Shown here one piece after another: positions 34,701-43,637 of a stretch of DNA of 64,000 bases. This stretch comes from Paenibacillus oryzae. Lineage in GTDB: Bacteria; Bacillota; Bacilli; Paenibacillales; Paenibacillaceae. Under the pieces are notes generated by a model. That model saw only the letters and a program-made list of their open reading frames with translations. It made no database searches and was not told where the DNA came from. The translations under genes were made by a program, and so were the position numbers. The stretch's first letter is position 1. Each line of letters opens with the position of its first letter. The DNA is taken from NCBI RefSeq assembly GCF_001675045.1, contig NZ_LYPA01000054.1, forward strand, positions 62,001 through 126,000. Reading direction: 5' to 3'.

Positions 34701-35816
34701 ATGAAAAAAACAAAATGGCTGACAATGGCTGCCGTCCCGGTTCTGGCAATGAGTATAGGGGCTTGCGCAACAAACAATGATGGAGGCCGGGTGGTCATTC
34801 AGGAGCCGGGAAAAACGATTACGGTTGTGGAGGACTCTGCTAAAGAAACCGGCGAACTGGCTATTTCGGTAGAGGACATTCAAAAGCACGAAAATGTGGA
34901 GATATCGGCATGGCTGGATAACGACACGATGATTGTTTCAATGGAAAATAAATCATTGGACAAAATGACGATGTCAGAGGTCGCGGACGCTTATCCCAGA
35001 AGTCTTTATTTGTATCATGCCGGCACTCGCCAATTCGAGCTGCTGAAGGAGCAAAGCGGCGTCCATTTAAGCGGCGCAGCCTTGTCGCCCGACAAAAAGC
35101 ATTTGTTGTATCAGGCATATAGCTTGGGCGATCCCACTTTTTATATGATGGATCTGGCTACCCTCGACACGATTCCGCTATCAGGCGGCACAATCGGCGG
35201 AGCGATGAGTGCGGGATGGGGCAGCGATGGTTCAGCGATCGGAGCGGCATACAGCGGAGGGGCATACCGGGCAACCGCTTCGGGAGAAATCGGCATTGTG
35301 CCGGGTCTGGAGGAGGAGCTGCTGGTCATCGCCAAGGTCGTTGGCAATAAAATGTATTACAATACAAACGCTGACGGTACTCTGAGAGCGATGGATCTCG
35401 ATACGAAGGAAAAAACGAGTTTGGGCCTGGAAAATGTGTATGGCGTCTATCCTTCTCCGGACGGCAAGCAATTGCTTGTTTTGCAGTACAACGGCTCCAA
35501 AAGCACGCTTATTTTATGCAATCTGGATGGCAGCAATCCCAAAAGCATTGCGGAAGGAGCAGAGCTTGGAGGGGTTTCATGGTCGCCGGATCAGCGAATG
35601 ATTGCTTATAGCCAAAAGGCCGACGCCAATGGCGCGGCCGTTAACGGCTTGTATGTATTCGACCTGCTGACAGGCGAATCGACCCAGATTGGGGTGAATG
35701 TCGGGCAAGCCTTTACCTCCTGGAGCCCGTCAGGCAAGGAGCTGGCTTATGCGGAATGGACCGGAAGCCAATATAACAGCAGTATTGTAACCTTGAAGTT
35801 TTCGCTTCAAAAATAA
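34701..35816 (+). CDS. Lipoprotein with TolB/WD40-like beta-propeller repeats
   Basis: About 371 residues from ATG 34701 (AAGGAGGAG upstream). Signal peptide with lipobox IGAC. The mature part contains repeated propeller strands of the form LSPDKKHLLYQAY, YPSPDGKQLLVLQY, WSPDQRMIAYSQK and WSPSGKELAYAEW, typical of TolB-like WD40/PD40 blades. It probably sits on the outer face of the membrane as a binding or signalling accessory of the two-component system just upstream. Confidence 0.83.
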   Translation: MKKTKWLTMAAVPVLAMSIGACATNNDGGRVVIQEPGKTITVVEDSAKETGELAISVEDIQKHENVEISAWLDNDTMIVSMENKSLDKMTMSEVADAYPRSLYLYHAGTRQFELLKEQSGVHLSGAALSPDKKHLLYQAYSLGDPTFYMMDLATLDTIPLSGGTIGGAMSAGWGSDGSAIGAAYSGGAYRATASGEIGIVPGLEEELLVIAKVVGNKMYYNTNADGTLRAMDLDTKEKTSLGLENVYGVYPSPDGKQLLVLQYNGSKSTLILCNLDGSNPKSIAEGAELGGVSWSPDQRMIAYSQKADANGAAVNGLYVFDLLTGESTQIGVNVGQAFTSWSPSGKELAYAEWTGSQYNSSIVTLKFSLQK

Positions 35817-35826
35817 AGGAAGAGGG

Positions 35827-35868
35827 CTCCCCGCCCGCTATTTGTAAAACAAAAAGTGGGTGGGGAGT
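35827..35868. terminator. Bidirectional terminator between convergent genes
   Basis: CTCCCCgCCC (35827-35836) pairs with GGGtGGGGAG (35858-35867). It overlaps the 3' end of the minus-strand gene at 35838. T-rich sequence after the stem is weak on the plus strand and better on the minus strand. Confidence 0.65.
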
Positions 35869-36911
35869 TTGCGTAAGGAGCCATCCGACGGTTTGTTGAT
35901 CAGCTTGCCGTTAAAAACAAGCGAGGATGAACCGCCGCCATCCAGGTTGTATGCGTCAATGACGCCGTAGGCTTGAAGCAAATCCTGCAGCTCTGCCAGG
36001 CTTGCGCCGGAGCTGCCGGCTTCATTATAGCCATCCGTCACCAGCAGCAAGAGCTGGTTGTCCTTATAGTTGGCAATAATGGTGCGCGGCGCCCGTTTGG
36101 GGCTATTTTGCCATTTGGCGGGGATTTCCTGTTTGGCTCCTCCCTTTAACAGGATCGGCACAAAGGTAGCTCCAAACCTTGGCTTTTTGGCATCCAGCTG
36201 CTCCTGCTTATCGAACTTTCCGCCAATCAGCTTGCCGCTTTCGTTTAGGCCGACAAAAAACAAATCGAGATAGGTAGGCTGAAAGCCAGCTACATATTCG
36301 CCATTCACCATCGTTGTGCCAAGCGGATACCGGCTTCCTTTGCTGTCGGCAAACCCGCCTGCATTGACGCCAACGGCAGCGCCGTGTTTTTTGACGGCCT
36401 GCAGGGTAGTCATAGCTTGTCCCAGCTCCGAGCCTCCCAATACCATGTCCATGGCGTCGGGGTCTTTGAGCTGAATTTTGACAGCATAGCTTCTAAACTG
36501 TTCGTTCTTCAAATAAAACAGCTGGGCACGCAGCTTGTTCGACGATATGGTTGTGCTGGGCTTGCCAAGCCGCGCCGTAATTTTGGCGTCGTATATCGCA
36601 AGCGGCCTGCCTGCCTGAGCGGCAGCCAGCTTGCCGATCTCCGCCATCTCGGCGTTTGTTTTGTCGTAGAGCTCCACCTGCTTCCGAAGCGACTCCCCGG
36701 TATGGGCGGCTATTTCCTGAGCCTGATCCAGGCCGGAAGCCAATTTCCCTAGCGAGTCGGAGGACTGGGCGGATTGCCGCATCTCCGGCATGGCGATATC
36801 GCCGCTGGAAAGTGTAATTGCAATATTGGAGGACAACAGCCATATCAGAATGCCCAAAAAGGGTGTGACGGCAAATAGAGCGGTACGGTTTAGCAGCTTG
36901 ACCGGATTCAT
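35838..36911 (-). CDS. Membrane-anchored phosphodiester glycosidase (NAGPA/DUF2233) domain protein
   Basis: 357 residues. An N-terminal membrane anchor (LFAVTPFLGILIWLLSS) is followed by a helical segment (about 45-105) and a NAGPA-type catalytic domain: AVGVNAGGF, LLVTDGY and the terminal DAYNLDGGGSSSLVFNGKLINKPSDG. This fold includes human uncovering enzyme and bacterial exopolysaccharide-linked proteins, which hydrolyse sugar phosphodiesters. It follows a coiled-coil membrane protein with overlapping codons; a joint role in wall or capsule polymer trimming is inferred. Confidence 0.83.
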   Translation of the reverse strand: MNPVKLLNRTALFAVTPFLGILIWLLSSNIAITLSSGDIAMPEMRQSAQSSDSLGKLASGLDQAQEIAAHTGESLRKQVELYDKTNAEMAEIGKLAAAQAGRPLAIYDAKITARLGKPSTTISSNKLRAQLFYLKNEQFRSYAVKIQLKDPDAMDMVLGGSELGQAMTTLQAVKKHGAAVGVNAGGFADSKGSRYPLGTTMVNGEYVAGFQPTYLDLFFVGLNESGKLIGGKFDKQEQLDAKKPRFGATFVPILLKGGAKQEIPAKWQNSPKRAPRTIIANYKDNQLLLLVTDGYNEAGSSGASLAELQDLLQAYGVIDAYNLDGGGSSSLVFNGKLINKPSDGSLRKLPTHFLFYK

Positions 36912-37342
36912 TATTTAAGCACATCCAAATTTTTCTTCAGCTCGGCAAGCTGTTTTTTGACCTCATTCAGTTGGGTGTACAGCTTGTTGCTGTTATCGGT
37001 TTTGTTGTCCGCATTGTCCTTCGTAAAGGTAAGCAGCTCGTTCAGCGCGTCAACCTTTTCCTGCAGAGCGGCAATATCGCTGCTGTAGGTTGCCTCAAGC
37101 TGATTTAGCCTTTCATCGTAGGCCTTCTGCATGGCTTCGACCTGCAGCGAGGTTTGGCGTTCGATATCATGCGTAATCGTCAGCCTCATATTGTCGGTGT
37201 ACAGCTTGGCGCCGTAAATGCCGCCGCCGATCAGCAGCAGCCAAATGCCCGCAAACACAATAAAGGCGGCCGTTCTCCGCTTATTGCGGGAGCTGGACGC
37301 CTGTCTGCCGGTCATAGCCGGCTCAACGCCTAAATCACTCAT
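36911..37342 (-). CDS. Single-pass membrane protein with long coiled coil
   Basis: 143 residues: short basic cytoplasmic start, one helix (AAFIVFAGIWLLLIGGGIYG), then heptad-rich sequence to the end (LQVEAMQKAYDERLNQLEA, LNEVKKQLAELKKNLDVL). No enzyme motif. Its stop and the next start share bases (TAATG at 36911), so it is translationally coupled to the phosphodiester glycosidase gene and may scaffold it. Confidence 0.75.
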   Translation of the reverse strand: MSDLGVEPAMTGRQASSSRNKRRTAAFIVFAGIWLLLIGGGIYGAKLYTDNMRLTITHDIERQTSLQVEAMQKAYDERLNQLEATYSSDIAALQEKVDALNELLTFTKDNADNKTDNSNKLYTQLNEVKKQLAELKKNLDVLK

Positions 37343-37514
37343 TTAAATTCATTCACCTCGTATGGAATTGATTCGTGCTCGCAGCTAGATGAACGAACAG
37401 TTGCTTGGCTATATTGTAAAGACGCTTCAACCCTCAAAAGGTTGCGCTTGTCCATGCGCTTTTCTCGCGGCTCGGGACAGGTTATAATTTCCAATAAGGG
37501 GAGGGGGAATGAAA

Positions 37515-40500
37515 ATGTCTTCAATCGAGATTGTGCAATATGAACCGTCATACGCGGAGGACCTGGCCAAAATGTGGAATATGAGCAGCGGGGAATGGGG
37601 CGGCGGCGCTTCCATCCGATCCGCGGAGCAGGTCCGGGAGGATGAGGAGAAATCCGACGCTCTGCTAGTGCTGCTTGCTATATGCAAAAACGAGGTTGCG
37701 GGTTATTGCAGCATCGGGGAATTTCAGGAGGAGAGCGGTGTTCTTTATGTTCAATGGCTGAACGTCCGGCCTGATTTCCATGGGCAAAAGGTCGGTAAAA
37801 AGCTTATGCAGCAGGCTGTTGAGCAAGCGTTTGCCATGGGACGGCCGCGTATTGATCTATACACCTGGGGCGGCAATATGAAAGCCGTTCCTCTCTACAA
37901 AAAATGCGGCTTTTTCTGGGAAAACCGGGAACATGCCGTTCACTTCATCAATTTTATGCCGCAGGTGGCTTCCAGTCCCGCGCTTGCTCCTTATTTCCGG
38001 GAATTTGACTGGTATGGCGATTTGGCGAGAGAAATTGAAATGAAGCCGGATGGCGTCAAGGATAACGGCTTTGAAACCTACACCTACCTGTGGGAGAAGG
38101 ACGGTAAAAAGCTTCGCGTTGATTTTGAGCGCAAGGGACATGGCATCTGCCTGATCGAAACAGAGGATTACGTGCTTTCTGCTAAAGCGGAGCAGGCCGA
38201 GCCGTTGTTTGGCAATTTTTACAACGTGGAATATCGCATTGTCAATAAATCCGGCGCTCCCTTGCATATGGATTTCAAAGGCGAAAGTGATGAGCATATA
38301 GCGTTCCAGTGGGAAAGTTCTCAGCAGGTGGAACAGGAGAGCATTATTGCCGCTCGTTTTTATGTGAACGAAATCGGCGAGGAGCAGAGCGATTGGCGCA
38401 CCTATCCCGGCGTTCGGACAAAGGTAACAATCAACGGACGGGATGTTTTGCTCAAAATAGGTCTTGCAACCAAATTCCCGGCCAATCTGGCGCTGAATGT
38501 GCCGGTTGCCGCGCATCGGCCTGGCTGCGGCTACACCATGTACCTGGATGTTCATAATCATCTGCCGCAACCGGCAACCATTTCATTGCAGCTGCCGGCT
38601 CTTTCATGGCTGGAGTGGGGGCAACGTGAAATTCGTGTGCCGCTCCCGGCAAAGGAAAAGGCGTCGCTGGCCGTTCCTTATACGCTGCTGGATTACGGCT
38701 TTTATCATGAGCAGCTTGAGGTGCGACTTGTTGCGGAGGATGGCCGCGCCATTGCTTTCACTCATCATGTCCATGCGGGCTTTGGAGGACCTGGCGCCAA
38801 ATATGCGGGGGAAACGGCTAAAGGCCTGGTAGTTCGGAACGGCGGCTGCGAGCTGCATTACAACAAGGATAAAAACGGGATTGCTCTTGTTGGCGTCAAT
38901 GGAAAGGGTGAACGCCTTTTTTTGCCCGCGCCGCTTTTGGGCAAGCCGTATTCCAGCGAGTTTGTGCGGAAGAAGCCTCTTGCTGTGGAAACGATAGAGG
39001 AAGCGGCGGGTATCGGTCTTCGCATTTCGTATCGGGCGGAGGCAGTACCCGAGCTTGTTTTTTATACAACCATTCTGCTCTATGCGGACGGAACGGCAAA
39101 GCTGTGGCATGAATGGCGGAACGATTCGGCATCTCCGCTAACGCGCGAGGTCTGGGTTTCTCAGCCAATCCAGGCCAGTCTATATGGAATGATAGCGCCT
39201 TATCGTGGACAGCTATTGTCTAATAACAACTCAATTGGCAGTCAAATTGATGCATGGGACGACTCCTTTTTCCACGAGCCGTGGTTGTTTGTTCGAGGCG
39301 GCAAAACGCCGGTAGGCATCTGCTGGGGCACTGACTATGCTGTTGGATTCGGCGATTGGCATATGGAGCTGGAAGGCAGAATTATGGATGTAGGAGCTGG
39401 CGAGAAAAAGGCATTAAAGCCCATTTATTTATCCATGGGGGCATTTGCCGATTGGACGAGCTTCCGCGAGTTTGCCATGGCGGAGCCACAGACGGGCATA
39501 CCGCCGATAACCGTTAACCCTGTGGAGTGGATTGTTCATGACGGCAATCCTTTTGTGAGTAATGAAACACAGGAGATAAAAGCTGTGCTGCGGGATACCA
39601 AGCAAGTGGTTTGGGAGGGGGAGGTTGCCGCTTCTTGCGGGGAAGAAGGCGACGCTTCGCAAACGGTCAGTCTCAAGCCGGAGGATGGAGCGGCTGAAGC
39701 CGTATTTTCTCTTCCAGTCCCGAATGCATCTGTTGAGGCAGTCAAGGCGCATGCAAGGCTCGGTCAGCAGGACAACATATTCAGCAGCGTATTGTTCCGG
39801 ATATCCGGCGATGAGGTAAGGTTTGAGAAGCAAGGCGACGCAGCCTGCCCGATATTTCATGCGAGCAATGGATGCTTGTCTATTTCCGCGGCGCCGGACT
39901 ATTTCCCGGGCCTTCATTCCATTCGCGTCGAGGGCAGGGAGTGGCTGGCTTCGGGCTTTCCTAACCATAGTCCAAAATCCTGGTGGAATCCCTGGATTGG
40001 CGGGTTTACCAGCGGCATCGGCGGCATAAGCGCGGCTTCCTTGCTGAAGGAGAAACATGCCGCAAGCTCCGTAAGCATCGCCGACGACAAAGGAAATATC
40101 TGGTCCGGTATCGCCGTCCGCCAGCATATTCTCGAGCATGACAAGCTAAAGGGCATCACGATGGATACCTTTTATTTGATGCTGCCAGGAGCGCCTGTGC
40201 TTGCTATAATGACAGATATCCGGCAATGTACGGGTTCATTCCTGCTGGAAACCTTGAGCAGCCAAATGAGCTTGCATTTTGGCGGTGCGAAAGAAACCAC
40301 TTCCGAGCTTGGAAGCGGCTGGATCAGAACCTTTGATCTGGATGGACGCCCGGTTACTTATCCCATTGGAAAAGGGGAGGTCGGGGTGCGTGAGACGAGA
40401 GATTATGTATTTGGCTCGGACATGCACAATGGATTGATGCATATCGTGACTCAGGAAGCCGCCAATGCGCCGTGGATTTACGGGAATCCGGAGCTGTGCA

Positions 40501-40700
40501 GCCTTTCGTTTGCAAGCTCTGTCAGCATTCCCCACGGGAAGGGGCACCGTACGGCGCCGATTTTCCTGGTTTTCAGCGACAAGCTGCTGCCGGAGGGAGG
40601 ACTTGAAGCGTTGCGCAATACCCTCTTTCCTTCTAACCCAAAGCATCAACAGTGGAGTGAAAGTCTTGTAGAAATGGAGCTGGAAAATGAAAATTATTGA
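37515..40700 (+). CDS. GNAT acetyltransferase fused to a very large beta-rich region
   Basis: 1061 residues. Residues 1 to about 160 form a GNAT domain: LNVRPDFHGQKVGKKLMQQAVEQAF carries the acetyl-CoA pyrophosphate loop (Q/RxxGxG/A-like) and WGGNMKAVPLYKKCGF the C-terminal motif. The following 900 residues contain no domain I can name. They are strand- and aromatic-rich with repeated beta-sandwich-like passages (LDVHNHLPQPATISLQLP, LLYADGTAKLWHEWRND, NPWIGGFTSGIGGI) and no signal peptide. ATG 37515 is favoured over 37509 because of spacing from GGGGAGGGGG. The 3' end overlaps an amidohydrolase gene by 14 bases, implying coupled expression. Confidence 0.72.
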   Translation: MSSIEIVQYEPSYAEDLAKMWNMSSGEWGGGASIRSAEQVREDEEKSDALLVLLAICKNEVAGYCSIGEFQEESGVLYVQWLNVRPDFHGQKVGKKLMQQAVEQAFAMGRPRIDLYTWGGNMKAVPLYKKCGFFWENREHAVHFINFMPQVASSPALAPYFREFDWYGDLAREIEMKPDGVKDNGFETYTYLWEKDGKKLRVDFERKGHGICLIETEDYVLSAKAEQAEPLFGNFYNVEYRIVNKSGAPLHMDFKGESDEHIAFQWESSQQVEQESIIAARFYVNEIGEEQSDWRTYPGVRTKVTINGRDVLLKIGLATKFPANLALNVPVAAHRPGCGYTMYLDVHNHLPQPATISLQLPALSWLEWGQREIRVPLPAKEKASLAVPYTLLDYGFYHEQLEVRLVAEDGRAIAFTHHVHAGFGGPGAKYAGETAKGLVVRNGGCELHYNKDKNGIALVGVNGKGERLFLPAPLLGKPYSSEFVRKKPLAVETIEEAAGIGLRISYRAEAVPELVFYTTILLYADGTAKLWHEWRNDSASPLTREVWVSQPIQASLYGMIAPYRGQLLSNNNSIGSQIDAWDDSFFHEPWLFVRGGKTPVGICWGTDYAVGFGDWHMELEGRIMDVGAGEKKALKPIYLSMGAFADWTSFREFAMAEPQTGIPPITVNPVEWIVHDGNPFVSNETQEIKAVLRDTKQVVWEGEVAASCGEEGDASQTVSLKPEDGAAEAVFSLPVPNASVEAVKAHARLGQQDNIFSSVLFRISGDEVRFEKQGDAACPIFHASNGCLSISAAPDYFPGLHSIRVEGREWLASGFPNHSPKSWWNPWIGGFTSGIGGISAASLLKEKHAASSVSIADDKGNIWSGIAVRQHILEHDKLKGITMDTFYLMLPGAPVLAIMTDIRQCTGSFLLETLSSQMSLHFGGAKETTSELGSGWIRTFDLDGRPVTYPIGKGEVGVRETRDYVFGSDMHNGLMHIVTQEAANAPWIYGNPELCSLSFASSVSIPHGKGHRTAPIFLVFSDKLLPEGGLEALRNTLFPSNPKHQQWSESLVEMELENENY

Positions 40701-41547
40701 TGCGCATATGCATTTGTCCCATATCGACTCTTTTAAACAAACGGCGGCGGAACGTTCCTTTGTTGATTATTCGGTAGAGGGGCTGCTGCGGGAATATGAA
40801 GCCCAAGGCATTGTTTTGGGAATTGGCATGGGAGTGACGGAAACAGCCGGGGAAGGCTTCCCCGACCGGGACGCTCCAACGCCCATGGGCCTGGATATGG
40901 TATCGTCCTATCCCAAGTCGATCGTGTATTGTCCCGGGGTAAACCCGTTTACGCTGGATAATGCAGGACTGGATGCACTGGAGAAATCCTTGCAGCAGCC
41001 AGAGGCCGTCGGCATTAAAATTTATTTGGGGTATTATCCCTTTTATGCGTACGATGCCCTCTACCAGCCTGTGTACGAATTGGCAAAGCGTTATGGCGTT
41101 CCCGTTGTTTTTCATACGGGTGATACCTATTCAGAGCGCGGACTGCTTAAATATTCCCATCCGCTGGCGATTGACGAGGTGGCTGTTGCTCATCGCGGCG
41201 TTAATTTTATGATGGCGCATCTGGGCGATCCATGGGTGCTGGACGGTGCGGAGATCGTCTATAAAAACCGCAATGTGTTTGCGGACCTGTCAGGCCTGAT
41301 GGTTGGCGATGCCGCTGAATGCGCTCGTCTCAAGGATTCGCCGCTGTTCTTTTCCCATCTTCGCCATGCGCTTGTATTTTGCGATAATTATGAAAAAATG
41401 CTGTTTGGCACCGATTGGCCGCTTGCACCCGTAGAGCCTTATTTGCAGTTCGTAAAGGAGCTGATTCCCGAGGCTTATCATGAGGATGTTTTCTATCGCA
41501 CGGCGCTTAATGTATTTCCCCGAATTCGGCAGCGTTTAGAGTTATAG
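40687..41547 (+). CDS. Amidohydrolase-superfamily (TIM-barrel) metal-dependent hydrolase
   Basis: 286 residues. Metal-ligand motifs of the amidohydrolase_2 group: DAHMHLS near the start, VVFHTGD, MAHLGD and the final FGTDWPL. Such enzymes act on lactones, decarboxylate aromatic acids or cleave amides; substrate unknown. It starts inside the GNAT fusion gene. Joint expression suggests the two act on the same small molecule, for example acetylation of one group and hydrolysis of another. Confidence 0.83.
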   Translation: MKIIDAHMHLSHIDSFKQTAAERSFVDYSVEGLLREYEAQGIVLGIGMGVTETAGEGFPDRDAPTPMGLDMVSSYPKSIVYCPGVNPFTLDNAGLDALEKSLQQPEAVGIKIYLGYYPFYAYDALYQPVYELAKRYGVPVVFHTGDTYSERGLLKYSHPLAIDEVAVAHRGVNFMMAHLGDPWVLDGAEIVYKNRNVFADLSGLMVGDAAECARLKDSPLFFSHLRHALVFCDNYEKMLFGTDWPLAPVEPYLQFVKELIPEAYHEDVFYRTALNVFPRIRQRLEL

Positions 41548-41606
41548 TGTGTGTTTGAAGCTGGTTCTGCCGCTGGGCATCTAGTGTAATGGAGGGGAGA
41601 GAGCTT

Positions 41607-43532
41607 ATGGATTGGGAGGCCCACATCGGGCAATGGAGCACAGCAGCCGTGCGGCTGCAGGATATCCGCCATTGCAGTGTCAAGCTTGGAAACATTCCCG
41701 GCGGTTTTATAGCGCATTCCGGCTTTTTTGTAGTCACGACGCAAGGTGAAGCTAAGGCGAGCCTGTCGGGAACGGCCTGCCTGGCTCGTTCTCCCCACAT
41801 TCTGCATGGAGGAAGCGGGGCCGAGCTGCGCTTCGCGGCGTTTTCCGATACGTTTTCCTGCTATCTGATTCTGTATGACGTTGTTGCCGCCTCTGGGGAA
41901 GGCCAGAATAGCCTTCATACTCCTTATGCATTTACTCCCCATGCATCGCTAATTTTGCAGGAGATGTGCCAAAGCATGGAGCGCTTATGGCGGCAGTCCG
42001 ACCCGCTGGAGCGTTTGCAGGCACAGTCTCTTTTCCTTCCCTTCGTGCATGAGGTGTTGCGGCAAGCCCGGACGGCTGCGGCAGAAAAGGGTAGGCCCGA
42101 TATTGTGTCCGAAAGTGTTCGTTACTTGAACGAGCATTATAAAATGCCGATTACGGCGGAAGATCTGGCAAGCAGGCAAAATTGCAGTTCCAGCTACTTA
42201 TCCCGCTTGTTTAAAAATCAACTTGGCATTAGTCCAATCGACTATTTGATTCATGTACGCATCTTCAAGGCAAAGCAACTGCTGCTGGACTCGGAGGCCC
42301 GCATTCAGGAAATTGCGAGCGGCGTAGGGTACGGCGATGTTTATTATTTCAGCCGCCTGTTCAAGAAGCATACCGGACTTTCGCCGCTTCAATATAGGGA
42401 GCAAAACCAGCGGGTTGTTCAGTATAATCCATTGCAGCTGTCAAAATCATCTATTGAAACGTCTTGGCCCCTTCACCATAATGAGAACGAGAGTTATTAT
42501 CAATGGGATAGGGAAGGGGAAACATCCATGTTTAGATTTTCAAGACCGGCGTTTGGAGCGATGATGCTTTTATGCACAACGCTGCTTCTTAGCGCATGCC
42601 AGGCAGCGGCGCCTGTTCCGTCGAGCAGTCCAACAGCGGCTGCGGCGCAGCCTGAGGCCAGCGCATCGGCTGCGGCAACTGCCGCCACGGAGAACGGAGC
42701 GGGAGAAACGCGTATGTATGAGCATCTGAAGGGTAAAACCAAAATTCCTGCGAAGCCGCAGCGCGTCGTTAGTCTTTTTCACCTGGGAGAGCTTATCGCG
42801 CTTGGTGTAAAGCCGGTTGGCGCTACAACCTTTATTTTGCAAAATCCGTTTATTAGCGATGTATCCGATATAACGGATGTGGGCGTTCCGCCTGATCTGG
42901 AGAAAATGCTGGCGCTGGAGCCCGACTTGATCGTTACTACCGCGGCTTTTGCCGAAGCTACAGAGGGCGGTTACGAGGCCCTTAGCCAAATTGCGCCAAC
43001 GATTGTTGTCGAGCAAAATAACGACCCGATCAAGGATGTCGAAATGTTCGGAGATATTCTGGGCAAGCAAGAGGAGGCCAAGCAATGGAATGAGGAGTTT
43101 ACGGCGAAGATAGCGGAATACAAAGAGAAAATTAGTCCGTATGTCGGAGCCGATGAAACGTTCTCCATTTTGAATGTGCGTTCAGAAGCTATCTTTATTT
43201 ATGGCGACAGCAATATGGGGGGCAATATCATCTACAAGTATTTGGGGCTGAAGCCAACAGCCAAGGTGGAATCGGACGTGATTAACGGAGAAACCTGGGA
43301 AATATCGTCCGAGGTGATACCGGAATTCATAGGGGACCGCTTGTTCCTTGCCGTCAATGAAGGGGCAGAGGAAAATCTGAAGAAGGTTGAAAAGCTGATT
43401 CAAAGCACACCTGCAGGACAAAATGGTAAGGTCTATTCTATTGATTTTGACGAATTCCTTCCCAGCGATCCCATTGCGGTAGACAAGCAGCTGGACATTA
43501 TCGCCGATTTGCTGATGGAAGGCAACAAATAA
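41607..43532 (+). CDS. AraC regulator in frame with a siderophore-type substrate-binding lipoprotein
   Basis: 641 residues in one uninterrupted frame. The N-terminal part is an AraC-type cupin-like region, then two helix-turn-helix motifs (ITAEDLASRQNCSSSYLSRLFK and IQEIASGVGYGDVYYFSRLFKKHTGLSP; about 180-280). After a linker, Met308 begins a lipoprotein signal peptide with lipobox LLLSAC (Cys about 331), an Ala/Ser/Pro linker, and a class III periplasmic-binding domain (KIPAKPQRVVSLF, LALEPDLIVTT) as in iron-siderophore receptors. B. subtilis Btr shows AraC-binding-domain fusion but without a lipobox between the halves. ATG 41607 has GGAGGGG upstream. Confidence 0.75.
   Translation: MDWEAHIGQWSTAAVRLQDIRHCSVKLGNIPGGFIAHSGFFVVTTQGEAKASLSGTACLARSPHILHGGSGAELRFAAFSDTFSCYLILYDVVAASGEGQNSLHTPYAFTPHASLILQEMCQSMERLWRQSDPLERLQAQSLFLPFVHEVLRQARTAAAEKGRPDIVSESVRYLNEHYKMPITAEDLASRQNCSSSYLSRLFKNQLGISPIDYLIHVRIFKAKQLLLDSEARIQEIASGVGYGDVYYFSRLFKKHTGLSPLQYREQNQRVVQYNPLQLSKSSIETSWPLHHNENESYYQWDREGETSMFRFSRPAFGAMMLLCTTLLLSACQAAAPVPSSSPTAAAAQPEASASAAATAATENGAGETRMYEHLKGKTKIPAKPQRVVSLFHLGELIALGVKPVGATTFILQNPFISDVSDITDVGVPPDLEKMLALEPDLIVTTAAFAEATEGGYEALSQIAPTIVVEQNNDPIKDVEMFGDILGKQEEAKQWNEEFTAKIAEYKEKISPYVGADETFSILNVRSEAIFIYGDSNMGGNIIYKYLGLKPTAKVESDVINGETWEISSEVIPEFIGDRLFLAVNEGAEENLKKVEKLIQSTPAGQNGKVYSIDFDEFLPSDPIAVDKQLDIIADLLMEGNK
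42511..42530 (+). promoter_or_regulatory. Internal ribosome-binding site and start within the AraC-lipoprotein frame
   Basis: GGGAAGGGGA (42511-42520) precedes ATG at 42528 by seven bases, in frame, exactly where a lipoprotein signal peptide starts. A separate lipoprotein (42528-43532) could therefore be made from the same mRNA as the fused AraC protein. Confidence 0.65.
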
Positions 43533-43573
43533 AGCAATCCATTAAACAGAAAAGAACAATAGGGACTCCACTA

Positions 43574-43622
43574 ATGAAGGACATTTCGCTTCCATTGTCA
43601 TGTGGGGTGAAATGTCCTTGTT
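43574..43622 (+). terminator. Terminator after the AraC-lipoprotein gene
   Basis: AAGGACATTTC pairs with GAAATGTCCTT, followed by GTTTGTTT. It separates this gene from convergent lacI-type gene. Confidence 0.75.
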
Positions 43623-43637
43623 TGTTTGGCGAGCGCT

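Noticed and set aside
37339-37551. Small minus-strand frame between the coiled-coil gene and the GNAT fusion
   Set aside because: It overlaps the GNAT start region and shows no ribosome site or homology-like features.
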